Source: Orthonyx spaldingii (taxonomy: Eukaryota; Chordata; Aves; Passeriformes; Orthonychidae). Taken from it: 64,000 nucleotides of DNA. This document shows, one piece after another, positions 11,169-23,890 of this stretch; the first letter of the stretch is position 1; each line of letters opens with the position of its first letter. Location of the stretch: assembly GCA_013397795.1 (NCBI GenBank), contig VZTJ01003574.1, positions 2,647,284-2,711,283 on the forward strand. The letters run 5' to 3'. The translations under genes and the position numbers were made by a program. The notes below the pieces were generated by a model that was given only the letters and a program-made list of their open reading frames with translations, was not told where the DNA came from and ran no database searches.

Positions 11169-14100
11169 CAGCAGGTTCAGTGACCACACATGAAGGCAGG
11201 CACAGAGCTGTGGCCACGCTGGGGTTGCCTGGGTGTAACTCCTCCAAGGAGCTGCCCCGTGCAGAGCACTGGGCATCCGCAAAGCAAAGGGGTAACAGCC
11301 TCCCTGAGGGACAGGCTGAAAGAACAGCTTTGTTACAAGTAGGAAACATGGGAAAGAGCAGAGAACATTTCCCTACCTTCCTCATTGTGCCAAACCACGG
11401 CAAGTTCACGCCAGTGTTTGGGCCTCGGCATCGGGACAGGAGTCAGGCAGAGAGGGTCTTGCTCCACACTTTCAGCTGTGGATGTGTCACACATGAGGCA
11501 GAGGTGAGCCCTTGTCCTCCCACACCCAGTGAGGAGCCTTGGAGACGTCTCAGTGAACATCCACACCTCCTCCTGGCTCACCTTTGGTGTCAAGACACTG
11601 CTGACTCCTGGAGGGCCTGGTGACAGCCTGCCCTGCAGCCTCGCAGGATGCTGCAGCACAGCACCCCCCACACCAGCCATGGGCCTTGTACACAAAACTT
11701 TCTCACACTCCAGGCAGATCTTACGGAGTTAAGAGCATTTTCTTGGCTTGCTGTGCTGGTGGAAGAGCGACTTACAGCACAGCAGATGGATAAAATTCTA
11801 ATTTGGGTTTCACATGATTTATATAAATAGGCTTAGACGAGGCTGCGCAGAGATGGCGCAGTCATCTGCCAGCCCTGCTCTGTTTACCTCGAGCCCCTCT
11901 CCTCCCCCTGCTCATGAGCACCCCAGCGGTGCCTCTGCGCTGGCAGTAACGAGTCACCTCAGCTGTGTCACCTCCTGCCAACGCCACAGCCCCAGGCTGT
12001 GCTCCCCGCACCCAGAGACAAATTGTCAAGGAGCACAGCAGAGTCACAGCTCCCATGGTTGGCTCAGGAGGTCAGGGAAGGGTATGGACCACGCTGCTTC
12101 CTACCAGGTGAGTGGGAACAAGAACGGGGCTCCCCCAGCCCCACTCCCTCACAGGACACCAAGTGCTGTTGGGGCCTCTCCCCAGGGGTGGGTGGCTCAG
12201 AGTGAAGGGACACCAGTGGCCCCACTGCCACCCTCATGAAAATGACACAGTAGCTGCCCCTCCTCCTTCTCCCCACTCGTGCCTCACCAAGGAGCCTTCA
12301 TGACATCCTGATGAAAACCATCAAGCACATCTTTGTTGGGTTTAGTTAGAAACCCCTGCATCATCTCTACTGCCCCTCTGTCCCTCAAAGGGTGACATGA
12401 GCTGGTGCTGCTCCTAAGAAGGGGCCTGTGACAAAAAGATGAAAGTCTGGCTCCTGTGAGGTTTCAGCATGCATCTCCTGAACATCTCCATCACACGTGT
12501 ATTCTCTCCTAGAAATCAAATGTGATGTGATCCCAGCAGAAAAAAAAAGTAGAAAACTAAGCTGTTGGTTTCTTTATGTGGTCACCAGAAGCTTGATATG
12601 TGACAGCTGCATCTTCTCAGTGTCAGATACAGCCCAGGGGTCACTCACGCCTGGTGCACAGGACAGGGGCAGGCTCTGCACACACTGGCCCCCAGATATC
12701 CCCAGGTCTGAGCTGCAGGGGCAGTCAAAGCAAAAACACCAAGTCTGGGCTGAAACAGGAAGAGGGACACAATTCTCCAGTTTGAAGGCCAAAAGCCAGA
12801 CTGCCAAACAGAATGACACCTCCTCTCCCTGTGAGCCCAAAGCACCCCAGTCCAACACTTGGTTATGTAACACCTCTGCCTTTGAGTGCCTTTGGCTCTG
12901 GCAAAATGATCATTATCACAAAGCGGATGCATAGTTTGAGGTAGAAAGCGATGGAAACATCATTAAACTTGCCCAGAGTTTGTCTGCCTGCATCCTCATT
13001 TTCACAACCTGATTTTCTACAGAAACAAAGTTTACACAGCCACACTACCCCTGCATCCCTCCTCTCCAACTCTCCTTTTTGGACACTTTCACCCACACGG
13101 TCCAGGGGCTCCCCGTTATTATGGGAATGTGAGTTTTGTGAGGTTTGGTGGCTGATGAGGAGGTGATGGTGTGTGTTTAGCTTTTACTAGCCAGTGAAAG
13201 CTCATGCACGTCCTTTACTCCACAACACAAACCCATCGGAAACCAGGCTTTGCTGGTTTCCGCTGCTCGTGGAACAAGTTGTATTATTTGTATCATTGTA
13301 TCCTAGGAGCCCTCGTTTCTGTCCTGCATAGTCCCTGGCATGAACAGTATTTTCCATGGTCAGCCTAGAAGGAGGGAGCAGACTTTAACCCCCTCAGTGC
13401 AATGAGCAGATTCCCCACATCAGGTTATTTCCATGCAGCCCTCCCTATGAGAAAAAAAGGCCCCTTAGGATCAAGGCACATCTGGAGAAATCCCAATGCC
13501 AGCAAAGGGTTGCCTCTAGGAGAGATGCATGTGGCTTGGGAGCAGCTGGGGACCATCCTGGGGGGCTGCTGGAGCCTTCACAGCTCCTGCAGCTGGTACC
13601 ATGCTCAAACCCCACCTTCAGCCTGGCTGCTGCCAAGAGTCTCTGATTCAGCCTCTCTTTCCAGCCATGAATCATAAACCAGCTCTTCCCCAGCTGGGAT
13701 AAGGCACAGGTCACCAAATGAAGGAACAAAAAGCGATTGCTCAAGGGCCAAAGCAGATAAACCCCTATGATTGGACAGTTTCCCTGCTTGTGCATCTGTG
13801 CTGGAAGAGAAAAGGGACGTTACGCTGGCAGCTGGAAATACTTCTGCCCAAGGAGATGTAAGCAGAGCCAGGTCCCTGCTCTGGGCCACTGTGGAAGGTA
13901 ACAGGAGCTTCATCAGGCACCTCTGGCTTGAGATGAGCAGGCCAAGGCTTTGCAGAAGTGACACATGGCTTGGAGCTTCTTGGGATCTGAATCAGGTACA
14001 TGCTGAAGGACCCCAAGTTGAGAAGGAGAGGTGTTTGGAGAGATCACAGTCACCCCAGAGCACAGCCACCCTAGTCCTTGTTGCCCCAGTTCATCACTGA

Positions 14101-16753
14101 GGTCCTCCTTAGCCAGCCTGAGCCACATCAACCACCATTCCCACCTCTACTTGTTCCTGTTGTCCGAGATCCGCCCTAATTACGGGCAGCAGAGACAAGA
14201 AGGGAAGCACAGATGGGCTGGAGATTCAGGTCCAAAAGTGGTGGGATGCTGGGACACCAGCAGTTCCTGAGAGAGCCACAAATGTCCTGCAGATGAGGGC
14301 TGGGAGAGATGTAAGGTGCAGGACCAGGAGCTCCCCACCACCAGCACCTCCAGGGACTCAGAGCCAAGCTGGGCTCTTTGCAGTGTGGGTTGTGGCACGT
14401 GTGGGCCTAAAAAGTTGGGCCATGAAACTTCTGTTGAGTTTGGAGAGTTGGTTTGTGCTGCCCTGGGAAAGGAGAACAAGTGGCAGGTTCAGGGCACTGC
14501 CAGCAGCTGGGCAGAGTGTTCCTGCATTTCCCAGTGCCCACAACAGTGGCACATGAGAAACACGTCACTCGGAAAATATTTGGGGTTTTCTTCTAATAGT
14601 TGCTGCCTCTGTGCTGAGGACATGCAAAAAAAGGGCTGGATCTTCTGTCAAAACCATTTCCCACTACTGCAATGTTTTTAAGCAAAACCTAAAGCATTCC
14701 AAAGAAGAAGTCACCCCTAAACCAGAGAAAATAACTTAGGGTTAAAAAGGTTTCAGAACTGGGTGATTTAATTGTTTCTGGATTTCATTTCAGCCTTCAT
14801 TTTTCTCAAGTTTTTAAAAAGCACCTACTTAGTAGTAATGGCAAAGGTATTTCCTTGGAGAAAGTGTGAGTAGCTTGTAGAGGCAATGCTTGAAAAATAA
14901 TAAAAAATAATAAAACTTTGCTAACTCCCCAGAGCACAAAAATCACATTTGTCTAGGAATATACTTACACCAGCAGGATTTCACTAGCTTGTGAACCAGC
15001 AGTTGGTAAGGACTCAATCTCTGAGGCTTTCCCAGTGTCTTAGCAATTAAGTGGCATTATTTCAGTCCCAAGCAGTAAAATTCCTTACATCTTCCAACAA
15101 ATATCCCGTCATCAAGCTGGAAGCCTTGACGAACAGGACAGCTGATTCCTACCACAGATCACAAACCACTGTTTCCCCCCGTGAGTCAAGGCTCAGCACA
15201 GATTTCAGTGTGAACCATTAAGCACAAACCCAGCCTCGATCCATGCCAGCAGAAGAGCTCGGATGAAGCATCTACTGAAGCCTCTTCCCTGAGCAAGGGA
15301 CTTTCCTGAGCTGGGTGCTTAGGGTCACTGCCTCTCCCTGGGGACACAAGGGCATGGAAGCCTGGGTTATTTCGGTCTCATGTGGAGTGAAGTCACCACC
15401 ACTGGTCCCCATTCACAACTCCCCGTTCATTCACTCCACAGCATTCCCATGGCCAGATGTTTATCAGTCTTGTGTCACCCTCCAACTATTTTGCAGGGGT
15501 GGTAGGAGTGGCTTTGGAAGACATTTGAGTACACACACAAATACAGGCTTGGGCTGCTGTGTGTTTGGACAAATAAATAAGTGCAACTAATCAGTAGAAA
15601 TGTTTTTATGTTAGCTATGACCGGGAAGAGTATCCCAGCCCCGCCAGATAAAAAATCCCCGTGGGGACTTCTAAGTGCTCCCAAAACCAGCTGGACTACG
15701 ACCTTGCTTGTTCACCCCGTGGATTTGTGTGGGCGAGGGATTACCAAAAAAAAAAAAGGAATTAAAAAAAACCATAACTGAGCAAACAAAATAACCCCTC
15801 TGCCCCTTACCTTCACGCATTCTGAACTGCTGGAAGAACAACACGGCTGCCTGTTGGGCAACACAGCCCTGAGCCAGGTCTCTCCAGCCCTAAGCTGGAC
15901 ATCCAACCACATCCACCTGGTGGAGGTGGTTGCTTCTGCAGCTCCCAGCACCCAGAACCAGCAGCTTCTGTCCAAAACAACCACTCATACACACATGTTC
16001 AAAAATACCTGGGTTTTTACTCCATTTATAACACACCTTGGAAGGTCAGCCTGTCTGGGAGTGCTTTTCCTGGTTTCATGGCACGGTAGCAGCAGGCAAG
16101 CAGCAGTTCTAGTACAATGCCAGTAGTAATGTTCTACTTCAGATAAAGCTGTCCCAGACCCACTTGCCTCAATGTCCAAAACAGATGCTGGCAGGATCTG
16201 GTATTCCTGCTGGTGTTCCTGCTGGTTACAGGCAGTGATGAACTGTTTCCGTATCAGGAGATGGTTTTGAGGAGGCAAATGACAAATCAGCAGCTGCTGC
16301 CTGGTGACGGCTCAAACGGAGCAAGGTGGGCTTGTTTTGGAGTCAGGACCTTTACAGGGGAGACAAAGCACAGCTGGAGTATCCACTGGCACCCTAAGTA
16401 CTCTGAGATCACTGCAGCACCCAGGAAGCCAGATCCCACCCCTGGGCAGGGCAGACCATCCTGCTGAGGTCAGTAAGGCAGATGTGCTCAACACCTGGCA
16501 GCAGGTCCTAGCCCTGATCCCTCTGAAACCAGCAGCTAAAGCTCCTATTTAACTTCAATGGAGACAGGATTTGGCCTGGATCTCAACTAAACCCACGACC
16601 ATCAATGGGGTTTAATTCCCTGGATTAAAGGGAATTTGCCCCGCAGTCACTCAGGGAGCCCCAGGTCCCTGGGCAGAGCTCAGCACCCACATCCCACCAC
16701 CACAACAAGAGCAAACCAACCCGAGGGCCCTGGGTTTTAAACAAACGAACAGC

Positions 16754-16785
16754 AAAAAGAGAAAGAGAAAGAAAAAAAAGAAGAG
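16754..16785. repeat. Purine (GA/A-rich) tract
   Basis: The plus strand is all A and G for 32 bases, with repeated 'gaaa' units. It directly precedes the lower-GC candidate element at 16790-16990. It is a low-complexity tract; no further role can be read from it. Confidence 0.85.
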
Positions 16786-19700
16786 CATTTATTTCCCCCG
16801 CAGCTGTGCTCTCCTGGACAGAGGATTTCTGTGGCAGGACAATGATGCTTTATGCAGCGAGGTTAAGTTTCAGTTACTTGAAACTATCAGCTCTTGTGTT
16901 CGAATCATCTTATTACCTCCACAATCAAACAAGGCTTCCCCACGGGCAAGGATTCGGTCATGCTGTTTAAACTGGACACAAAGGTCAAGCAGGGCTGGAT
17001 TTAAAGTGATCTAATGGGAGCTGCAAGAGGCTGCAAAGGGAAGGGGGATACAGCCAATGTGGTATTCATCCCATTGGGATAGGCAGGTCCCATGTGCTGA
17101 GCCCAGAGTTTTGTAAGAAACAGGAACCCAAAATCAAGCTCTAGAGTTGGGGTTTTGGTTCCCAATGTCCCCTCTGATAGCAATTTACAACCATCTAGCA
17201 TCAGACCAGCTCTGCGTCCCAGATCCACACACCTCTTCCTCGATCTCCCTTAGGCCCTGTCCTTACAGGCACCGCCTGAGCTGCCTGGCTGGCTCCTCAT
17301 GCGAGGTGACATCCTGGCCTTGCCAGGCAAACCCCAAACACTCTGCAAAACATGGAGCAGAAGCTCAGCTGGGCTTTCTGCACGATCCAGCTCTGCCTGT
17401 CCCTCGGGGGCACCAGCCTAGAGCCAGAGTCACTGGTCAGGTGCTCAGGGGATGGTCTAGACACGATCATCATTTCATACACCAATTTCATACCTTCCAT
17501 CTTCAAGTAGCTCCTAAGTAGCTTGATTTAATGATCCCACATGTTTCCACCCAAGCCCCAGGCTATGGGGAAATTTGCACGGGTGTGGCACTGTCTCATT
17601 ACACAGCAAGACTGAACAGCTCCTGGCCCTGTGCACTGGAGCTTCCCAGAGCTTCCAGAGTGCTCTGGATGCTCCCTCTGTGTCACCCCCTGCTCAGGAT
17701 GCTCCACGTGCAGCCAGCATGAGCCTGGGCACCTCTGAGCTCACCAGCACTGGGAGAGGGGCACAGAGCCGAGTGCTGAGGCTGGGCAGGGAGCCCACCT
17801 CCCCTCACTGGCACTTGCCATCACATGGTCACCCAGGGTGTGAAAAGGCACAGGGTAAGTGAGCTGAATCCCATAATTATTTAATATCATTAACCACAGG
17901 ATTGAAATGGGCACATCACCAAGGAGATAGGCTGCTGGAAATCTTTCCTGCTCTTCTTTCCAAATGCAGGAAAGGCTTTGCCATATCTTCCCAATGGGGA
18001 AGTGGACAGGAGTAGGTCCTGCTCTTTGTTTTGCTTTTGTTTAATTAATATTATTTTCAGAGATTATTGATCCTGACTTCAAAGAGAAGCCACGTCTCAT
18101 CTCAGGCTCTGGCACTGCAGGATGCCTGCATGACCCCACATTTCTGGACAGGTGCTCACACTGGTTTGGATCAAAGCAAGGGAGGCAGCTGCCTTCCACA
18201 TCCCCATCAACCACTTCCCAGCGCTGGGGGCAGCACCCTTGTCATGGGGATAGAGAAATTAATTCATTAATTGCTCCCCTCCTTTGGTGTTTCATGTGAG
18301 GCAGCTTACAAGAACCACCCATTCTGCATTTCTACACCTTCCCAATGCAAAACAGACCATTTTAAAACATTTTTGGTACTCCAGTGGTGATCTTTTCAAT
18401 GAGCCTGCTTCTCACTCTTGCAAAAAAAAAAAAGGCTCCTCCCTGGACAATACTCAGTGGATGGGCTCTGGCCACATGCAGCCCTTGCACCAGGGCTGGA
18501 GTGTTTCTGCAATGCTGTTCTGAAGCAATGGTGGGATGCAGGGATATCTCACAGCATGTTGAGGCTTGGGCTTTTCACCAGCAATCAATTCAGCCCACGA
18601 AAATTGTGCTGCATTAGGAGATCCCTCCTTGTGCTTCAGGGGCAGCTGGAGAACATCACTGTGGCTGTAAATGGGGAAATCCTCACCTCACAGGACTGTG
18701 GGGTTCAGTAACAGCCATACTGGGTTCACAGCCAATTCCCTCCTTCCACCTCCTCCAGAGCCAGCCAAACCCACCGCTGCCACCCACAAGCCAAAACACA
18801 CCTTGAGGCTCCTGGGGCTTTCAGCAGAGCCACCAAAAGCTACATTATCATCCCTGGCTGGCCCCTTGCTGAACAGCATCACCTCAGTGTTTGCAAACAC
18901 TGCCTGCATTGGGGTGTGAGGATGAAGGCATCATTGGCAGTGCTCCTCCTGGGCTCCCTTCCAGCAGCCCTCGCTGCGAGGAGCAGTGACCAATTCCCGG
19001 AGCAGCTCCGTGAAGTCATTCTCTCCCGACATTCCTTCTGCTCCCTGACATCATCAGCTGGGCAAAGCAGGCACAACAGCGGTCCCCTGCTGCAGGATTT
19101 GCTTCCAAAGGCAGCAGAGAGGAAGCCTGGCTGCTCACGAACCAGGGAACTGCCACGGAGCAGCAGCTCCCCAGGACTCCTGCTCAGTGAGCTGGGTGAC
19201 ACTGGTGGGAAAAGGCTCAGGAAAAGCAGGAAGGAAACAACTCACCCAGCTCAGTCTGTCTCGATGCACCTGGCTTGGGAGCACCCTCATGCTGCAGATA
19301 ACCAGGAGTCCCTGGGCTCAGCAAAGCCTCCACCTACTCCAAGGACAAGATCCTGGAGCAGAGACTCACATGGTCCAGAGCAGGAACGCATGTGGATGCA
19401 GGAACCTTCATTTAAATGAGAAACAAGGCATTAGTGATGAACACCTTCCAGAGGGGTTCCAACAGGAAAGAAGGGCACGCACCCCTCCCTACAGCAAGGG
19501 TTTCTCCTCCAGTCCCTTTGGTGTCCAGCACAACACCCAGGCAGAGAGGGCAAGGAGCTGTCCTGGGGGTGCTGGGTGGCACAGGCTGCTGACCCTGGGA
19601 GTGGGGCATCCCGCAGAGCCAGAGAGAGAAGCTGGGAGTAGCTCCCAATTTAACAGGAGTGGGGGCTGAGCTCCTGTGTTGGAAGTATTTAAAGATTTTC

Positions 19701-22700
19701 TGGGCTGGCGTCTTCACCTCCTCGTCCACCCCAGCAGCACCCGCCATGGTTTTACCCAAAGAGAGTCCCAGTATAGCTCACCCTGCAGTGCTGGGGCTGC
19801 ATCCTGCCCTTCCAAAAGCTTTTCTCTGCTCAGGATGCCCCTGCCAACACACCCACAAACACTCACCTTCTGCCCCAGTTTCCAAATCAAATGTTTTAAT
19901 TTAAGGCAGGATGAATTATTTCAAGTGGGGGAAAAAAATGACAGGCAGAAACTGGAATTTCTCTGCCTTTTTCCAAAAACTAGCATGAGCCATTTCTTTA
20001 CTCTTTAAAGTTCTTGAGAGATTAACTGGAAAATTAAAAACATTTGGTCTTTTCATTACTTCACACTTTTTTCCTCTCATTTTTTGCTGCGACAAAAAGC
20101 AAAAGAAGAAGAGAATATTGAAACCACTGAAAATCATTTACAAAAGGGAAGAAACTTTCATTTCTCAACTACAACACAAGCAAGATTTGTAGTCTTTTGT
20201 AGCATCTTCACTGTCTACCTTCTTTCTCCAAGAATTTAGCTGAACAGGGAGATATCTTAAAAAGATTCAGGAAAAAAAAAAAGCTCAATTCCAGAGATTC
20301 TGGCTTTTCATGCCCAAGAGAAGTTGCCAAAACTTACTGATACTTGAAGACAATATACTAGCACTGGAACAGTGATGGTAGTGGAAATAGCCAGGAATTG
20401 ATTTTAAATTAATTGGGTTTGATGGTGTTTGTAGCATTTTGTGTTCCCTTTCATGCCATTGGGGCTCAATAAGAGGCTGCAACGCGACCCTTGGGCTCAA
20501 AACTCCCGACCAGAGACAGTAACATTTCTGCAGGCTGGGGACAGCAGCAGAGCCACACACAGCTGCTGTGAAGCTGCATAGCTGGGGTTTGCTCATTTGG
20601 CTTCCAAACATGGTGCGATTTGACAATAAACTTCCCCTGAGCAACTTCCATGATCAAGTCCGAGATAATCGTGGATCTCTGCGCCTGCTCTGCCAGCAAG
20701 AGAGGATGCACTCAGGAAGGACTGATCTGTGCTGAATGCTGGTGGTCAGCTGCCTGCAGTTTGTTCAGATGGCCACGGGACACCAGCTTGGGAACGAGGT
20801 GTCCTCGCATGTCCCAGAGTGACAGAAGGAACACATATCACATGAAGGTTGTGTGTAGCTCAACGTGCTTTAGAGGTGCTCTTTAAGGGGCCTACAAGCT
20901 CTTGCAAATCAAATGCACCTAAATACCAAACGGATTTCAACCTAATTCCAGAGGTAACACCACCTACTCACATGCCAAAGCAGGGAGCAGACGGCTTGCT
21001 AATTAACGTGTCTCCTTCATGAATATTGCACTTCCCGAGGAGGAATTTGGTGCTCAAGCAAAAGACTGCTGAAAGCGAGCCAAGCTGGGCTGAGCAGCGA
21101 GGATGCTTCCAAACTGCTGAGATCCCTCTGGCAGGGCTGGTGCTAAAGCCAGCCCCTGGTTTTCACACCCACTGGGTGAGTCAGTGGGTGCCACCCGGGT
21201 GCCATCTCCAAAACACACACTCAGCTCACAGCCACATCTCGGGGGACACAGCAGAGGTGGTGGCAGGGACGGGAAGGGGAAGCACAAAACCACAGGATGT
21301 TTGTGGTCCTGAACCTCTGTGACATTTGACAATACCTGGGGCCTGACCTTTTCTAACCCACAACCAAACCCTTCCCAAGAACCTTCTGGGAGCTTCCTTG
21401 AGCTGCAATACCCGCCCTAGCACTGCCCTAATTTCTGTCGTAAGCAGCCACCTGGGCAGTGTCCAACAGTCCCATCCACGCAGTTGTCACACAGCCCAGG
21501 GAAGGGCCAGCACAGCCCCACACTCGGAGCTGGGAATAGCCAGCTTTGCCAGCCCCATTGGAGCCAATCAGGCAGGTTACCCTCAGCCAGGGCTTTCAAG
21601 GCTCTCCCATAATGAGGTATTGGTCTCTTTTTGTTTCCCCTGGCAGCCTCCTTTGATGTCACCCCATGAGACTGCGTGAGGAGACACCACAGAAACCTCA
21701 CCGAGATACATCTGGCATTCTCAGAATGCAGCAAGTTTCCTCGGTGTGCTTCCCACACCAGCATTCCCGCTCCCACTTCAGCACAGCTTGGAAGCCTATG
21801 CTCCAAAACCCATGTGGTGCCTAAATCCTGTTGGTCTTGTGCATGGTTAGATACTGGAGTAGAAATTGCACTCCTAAGCCCTCCCAGGAATCTCACTTTA
21901 CTAGTTGTAGTTGAACTGGACAAGGAAAGCCAGGTCTGACCACATTAAAAGGGTTCCTGTTTTTTTAACCAAAGTGCTGGAACTGCCATGCTGGGGTCAA
22001 AGGACTCATCATTTCAGATCCCTGCAAACTCAGCCACCGTGCTGACAATGCTGGAGAGCAACCAACCAACAGCCCCAACAACATCAGCCAACAGCAGCGA
22101 CCTACCAACAGTCCTACCACGGCCTCCTTTGGAAGGGACTTCCAGAGGTACCAAAGGGACCCCTCTGGGCTACACCACATGTCCAGAGGAGATCACCTTC
22201 ATCACTGGCCAAGCCACGACAGTCCTGCCCAGCTCCTGCTCTTCAGAAATTACATTCAAGGGCTGTGTGAGAGCTCTCCCCACAGCCTGGCTGTTGGCAT
22301 TCAGCCCATGACAAACAACTCTCCCAGCACCAGGCTCCAAGCTGAGACGGGATCCCACAGTGTTAAAGCCACTTCTGAGAGAACACACAGCCCATGTTAT
22401 CACCCTGTGGGACAAGCAGACTTCAGAGACCTGTTCTGTAGCCCATTCTGGACAATCACCCTTTAAATTTAGCTCCTACTACACGTGTTCATGAAATCTG
22501 CTTGGCAGAGCAAAAAGACATCCCAGAAAATTCACTCAATCTTATTAGCATTTCCAGCATTGCACAAACAGCCTCCCTAGCCACTGGAAAGTCTGCCTTT
22601 ACCCAGCCAAAATGCTCGTTTGCAAGTCATTTGAGCTCTTACCTCAGAAAACTCCTTTCCTGCCCGCACACACAGGGAAGGAGCTGTAATCTGACTTTAT

Positions 22701-22710
22701 TATGGTCACG

Positions 22711-22732
22711 CACGTGCTGTTGCCATGGAAAT
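22711..22732. promoter_or_regulatory. E-box next to an RFX X-box-like site
   Basis: A perfect CACGTG E-box lies at 22711-22716. Three bases on (22719-22732) is GTTGCCATGGAAAT, which matches the palindromic RFX X-box (GTNRCC-AT-RGNAAC) except for the last base. RFX factors drive many ciliary genes, and POC1B is one such gene. However, this site is about 17 kb downstream of the POC1B 3' end, so a link is speculative. Confidence 0.3.
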
Positions 22733-23758
22733 GGACACGATGCTGCTGGGTCCGACTGCAGAACGGCCAGGCACAGGCAGGGACCACAGCCAGGACCCTT
22801 GAGGCAATCCTGCTGGAGAATACCCCGTGGCCAACTTGCTGAAAAATCCCCCAACCAACAGCAGTGAAACCCCCTCAGACCAGGAACCTCGGGGTAGCAC
22901 CAATGGCAAGTACACCAGAGACCACCTGACACTTATGTTGGTAGCAATGCAGCTCTTGCTTTGTCATTATCAGCACACCTGCTCCATTAGCTCCACTGGA
23001 AAGTTATTAAGTCAAGGGACAAATCTCCAAATGTTTCTTGTTCTTCAGGTAACTGTGCTCAAGGACTTGGTCTCTTCAGTCGTTTGGCCAGGCAAGTAGC
23101 CCCGTGTAGGTGTGACATTGGCCACCACAAGAAGACAGAAAGTCCTTGCAGTGGAAAGCTGGACATCCCAGCCTGATGCACCCTCCTCAGATTTGAACCT
23201 GCAAGGTGCAGCCCCTCAGGAAAGTAACAGCAGCCTTGGGGATGGGGATATTTCCACAGAGCCTGGAGGATAAGCTGAAGTTGTGATAATAATGGAGGCT
23301 ATAAAGTCCTGGAGAAGCCATCCTCTCTTAAGCATGATGGGAACCATCTTTGCCAGGGGCAGCAGAGTTTATACCATGGCTTGCCAAGGACTGCCTGCCA
23401 GGGAAGGATGGGTCTACACACACCCCTCATTCTTCTTCTAACCTCCTGGCATCCCTCACAATTGCTGCTGGAAACAGGAGATCCTTCCAATCGGACACAC
23501 AAAGCCTGTACTTATCTCCTCCTTCAGGCCCGTGCTCAAGCCCTGTGCTGGGCAGGGCTGGGGACAAATCCAAACCCAAGGCTCAGGCTGTGCCAGAAGA
23601 GACCACGCTCAAACGTGCAGCAACCCCTGGGGGGCAGGATGGAGGGCAGGTGCCCTGGAGCTGAACAGCAGCAAGGGCTTTGGAAGCATGGAAAGATGAG
23701 AGGCAGACAAGTCCTGTTAGTTTAGGAGTTACCAGCATGCCAAGCAGAAAGGGCTCTG

Positions 23759-23890
23759 TGTTCAAGGCCAGACTGGACAGGGCCCTTGAGTAAGCTCATC
23801 TAGTGAAAGGTGTCCCTGCCCATGGCAGGGAGTTGGAGCTCAACAATCTTTAAGGTCCATTCCAACCCAAATCATTCCATGGCTCTATGA
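23759..23890 (+). mobile_element. CR1 LINE 3'-end fragment
   Basis: This is the terminal part of a CR1 element in sense orientation. It shows 'ttcaaggcca' at the start, 'atctagtgaaaggtgtccct' with 'gcccatggcaggg' (23798-23830), and 'ctttaaggtccattccaacc' followed by 'attccatggctctatga' at the end. That order is the standard CR1 3' UTR ending in its octamer-like tail. It is 5'-truncated, as most CR1 copies are. Two internal deletions or substitutions relative to the usual consensus suggest an old insertion. Confidence 0.9.

Larger units (their letters stand above)
11169..23758. other. Intergenic DNA, no gene seen
   Basis: This is GC-moderate DNA with many unrelated open frames and no recognisable protein. 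Features of note are short A-rich tracts (12541-12550, 15750-15773), small AT-rich patches (14740-14930, 20020-20290) and a lower-GC block at 16790-16990 that could be a conserved non-coding element. No CR1 or LTR was recognised here. Confidence 0.5.
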
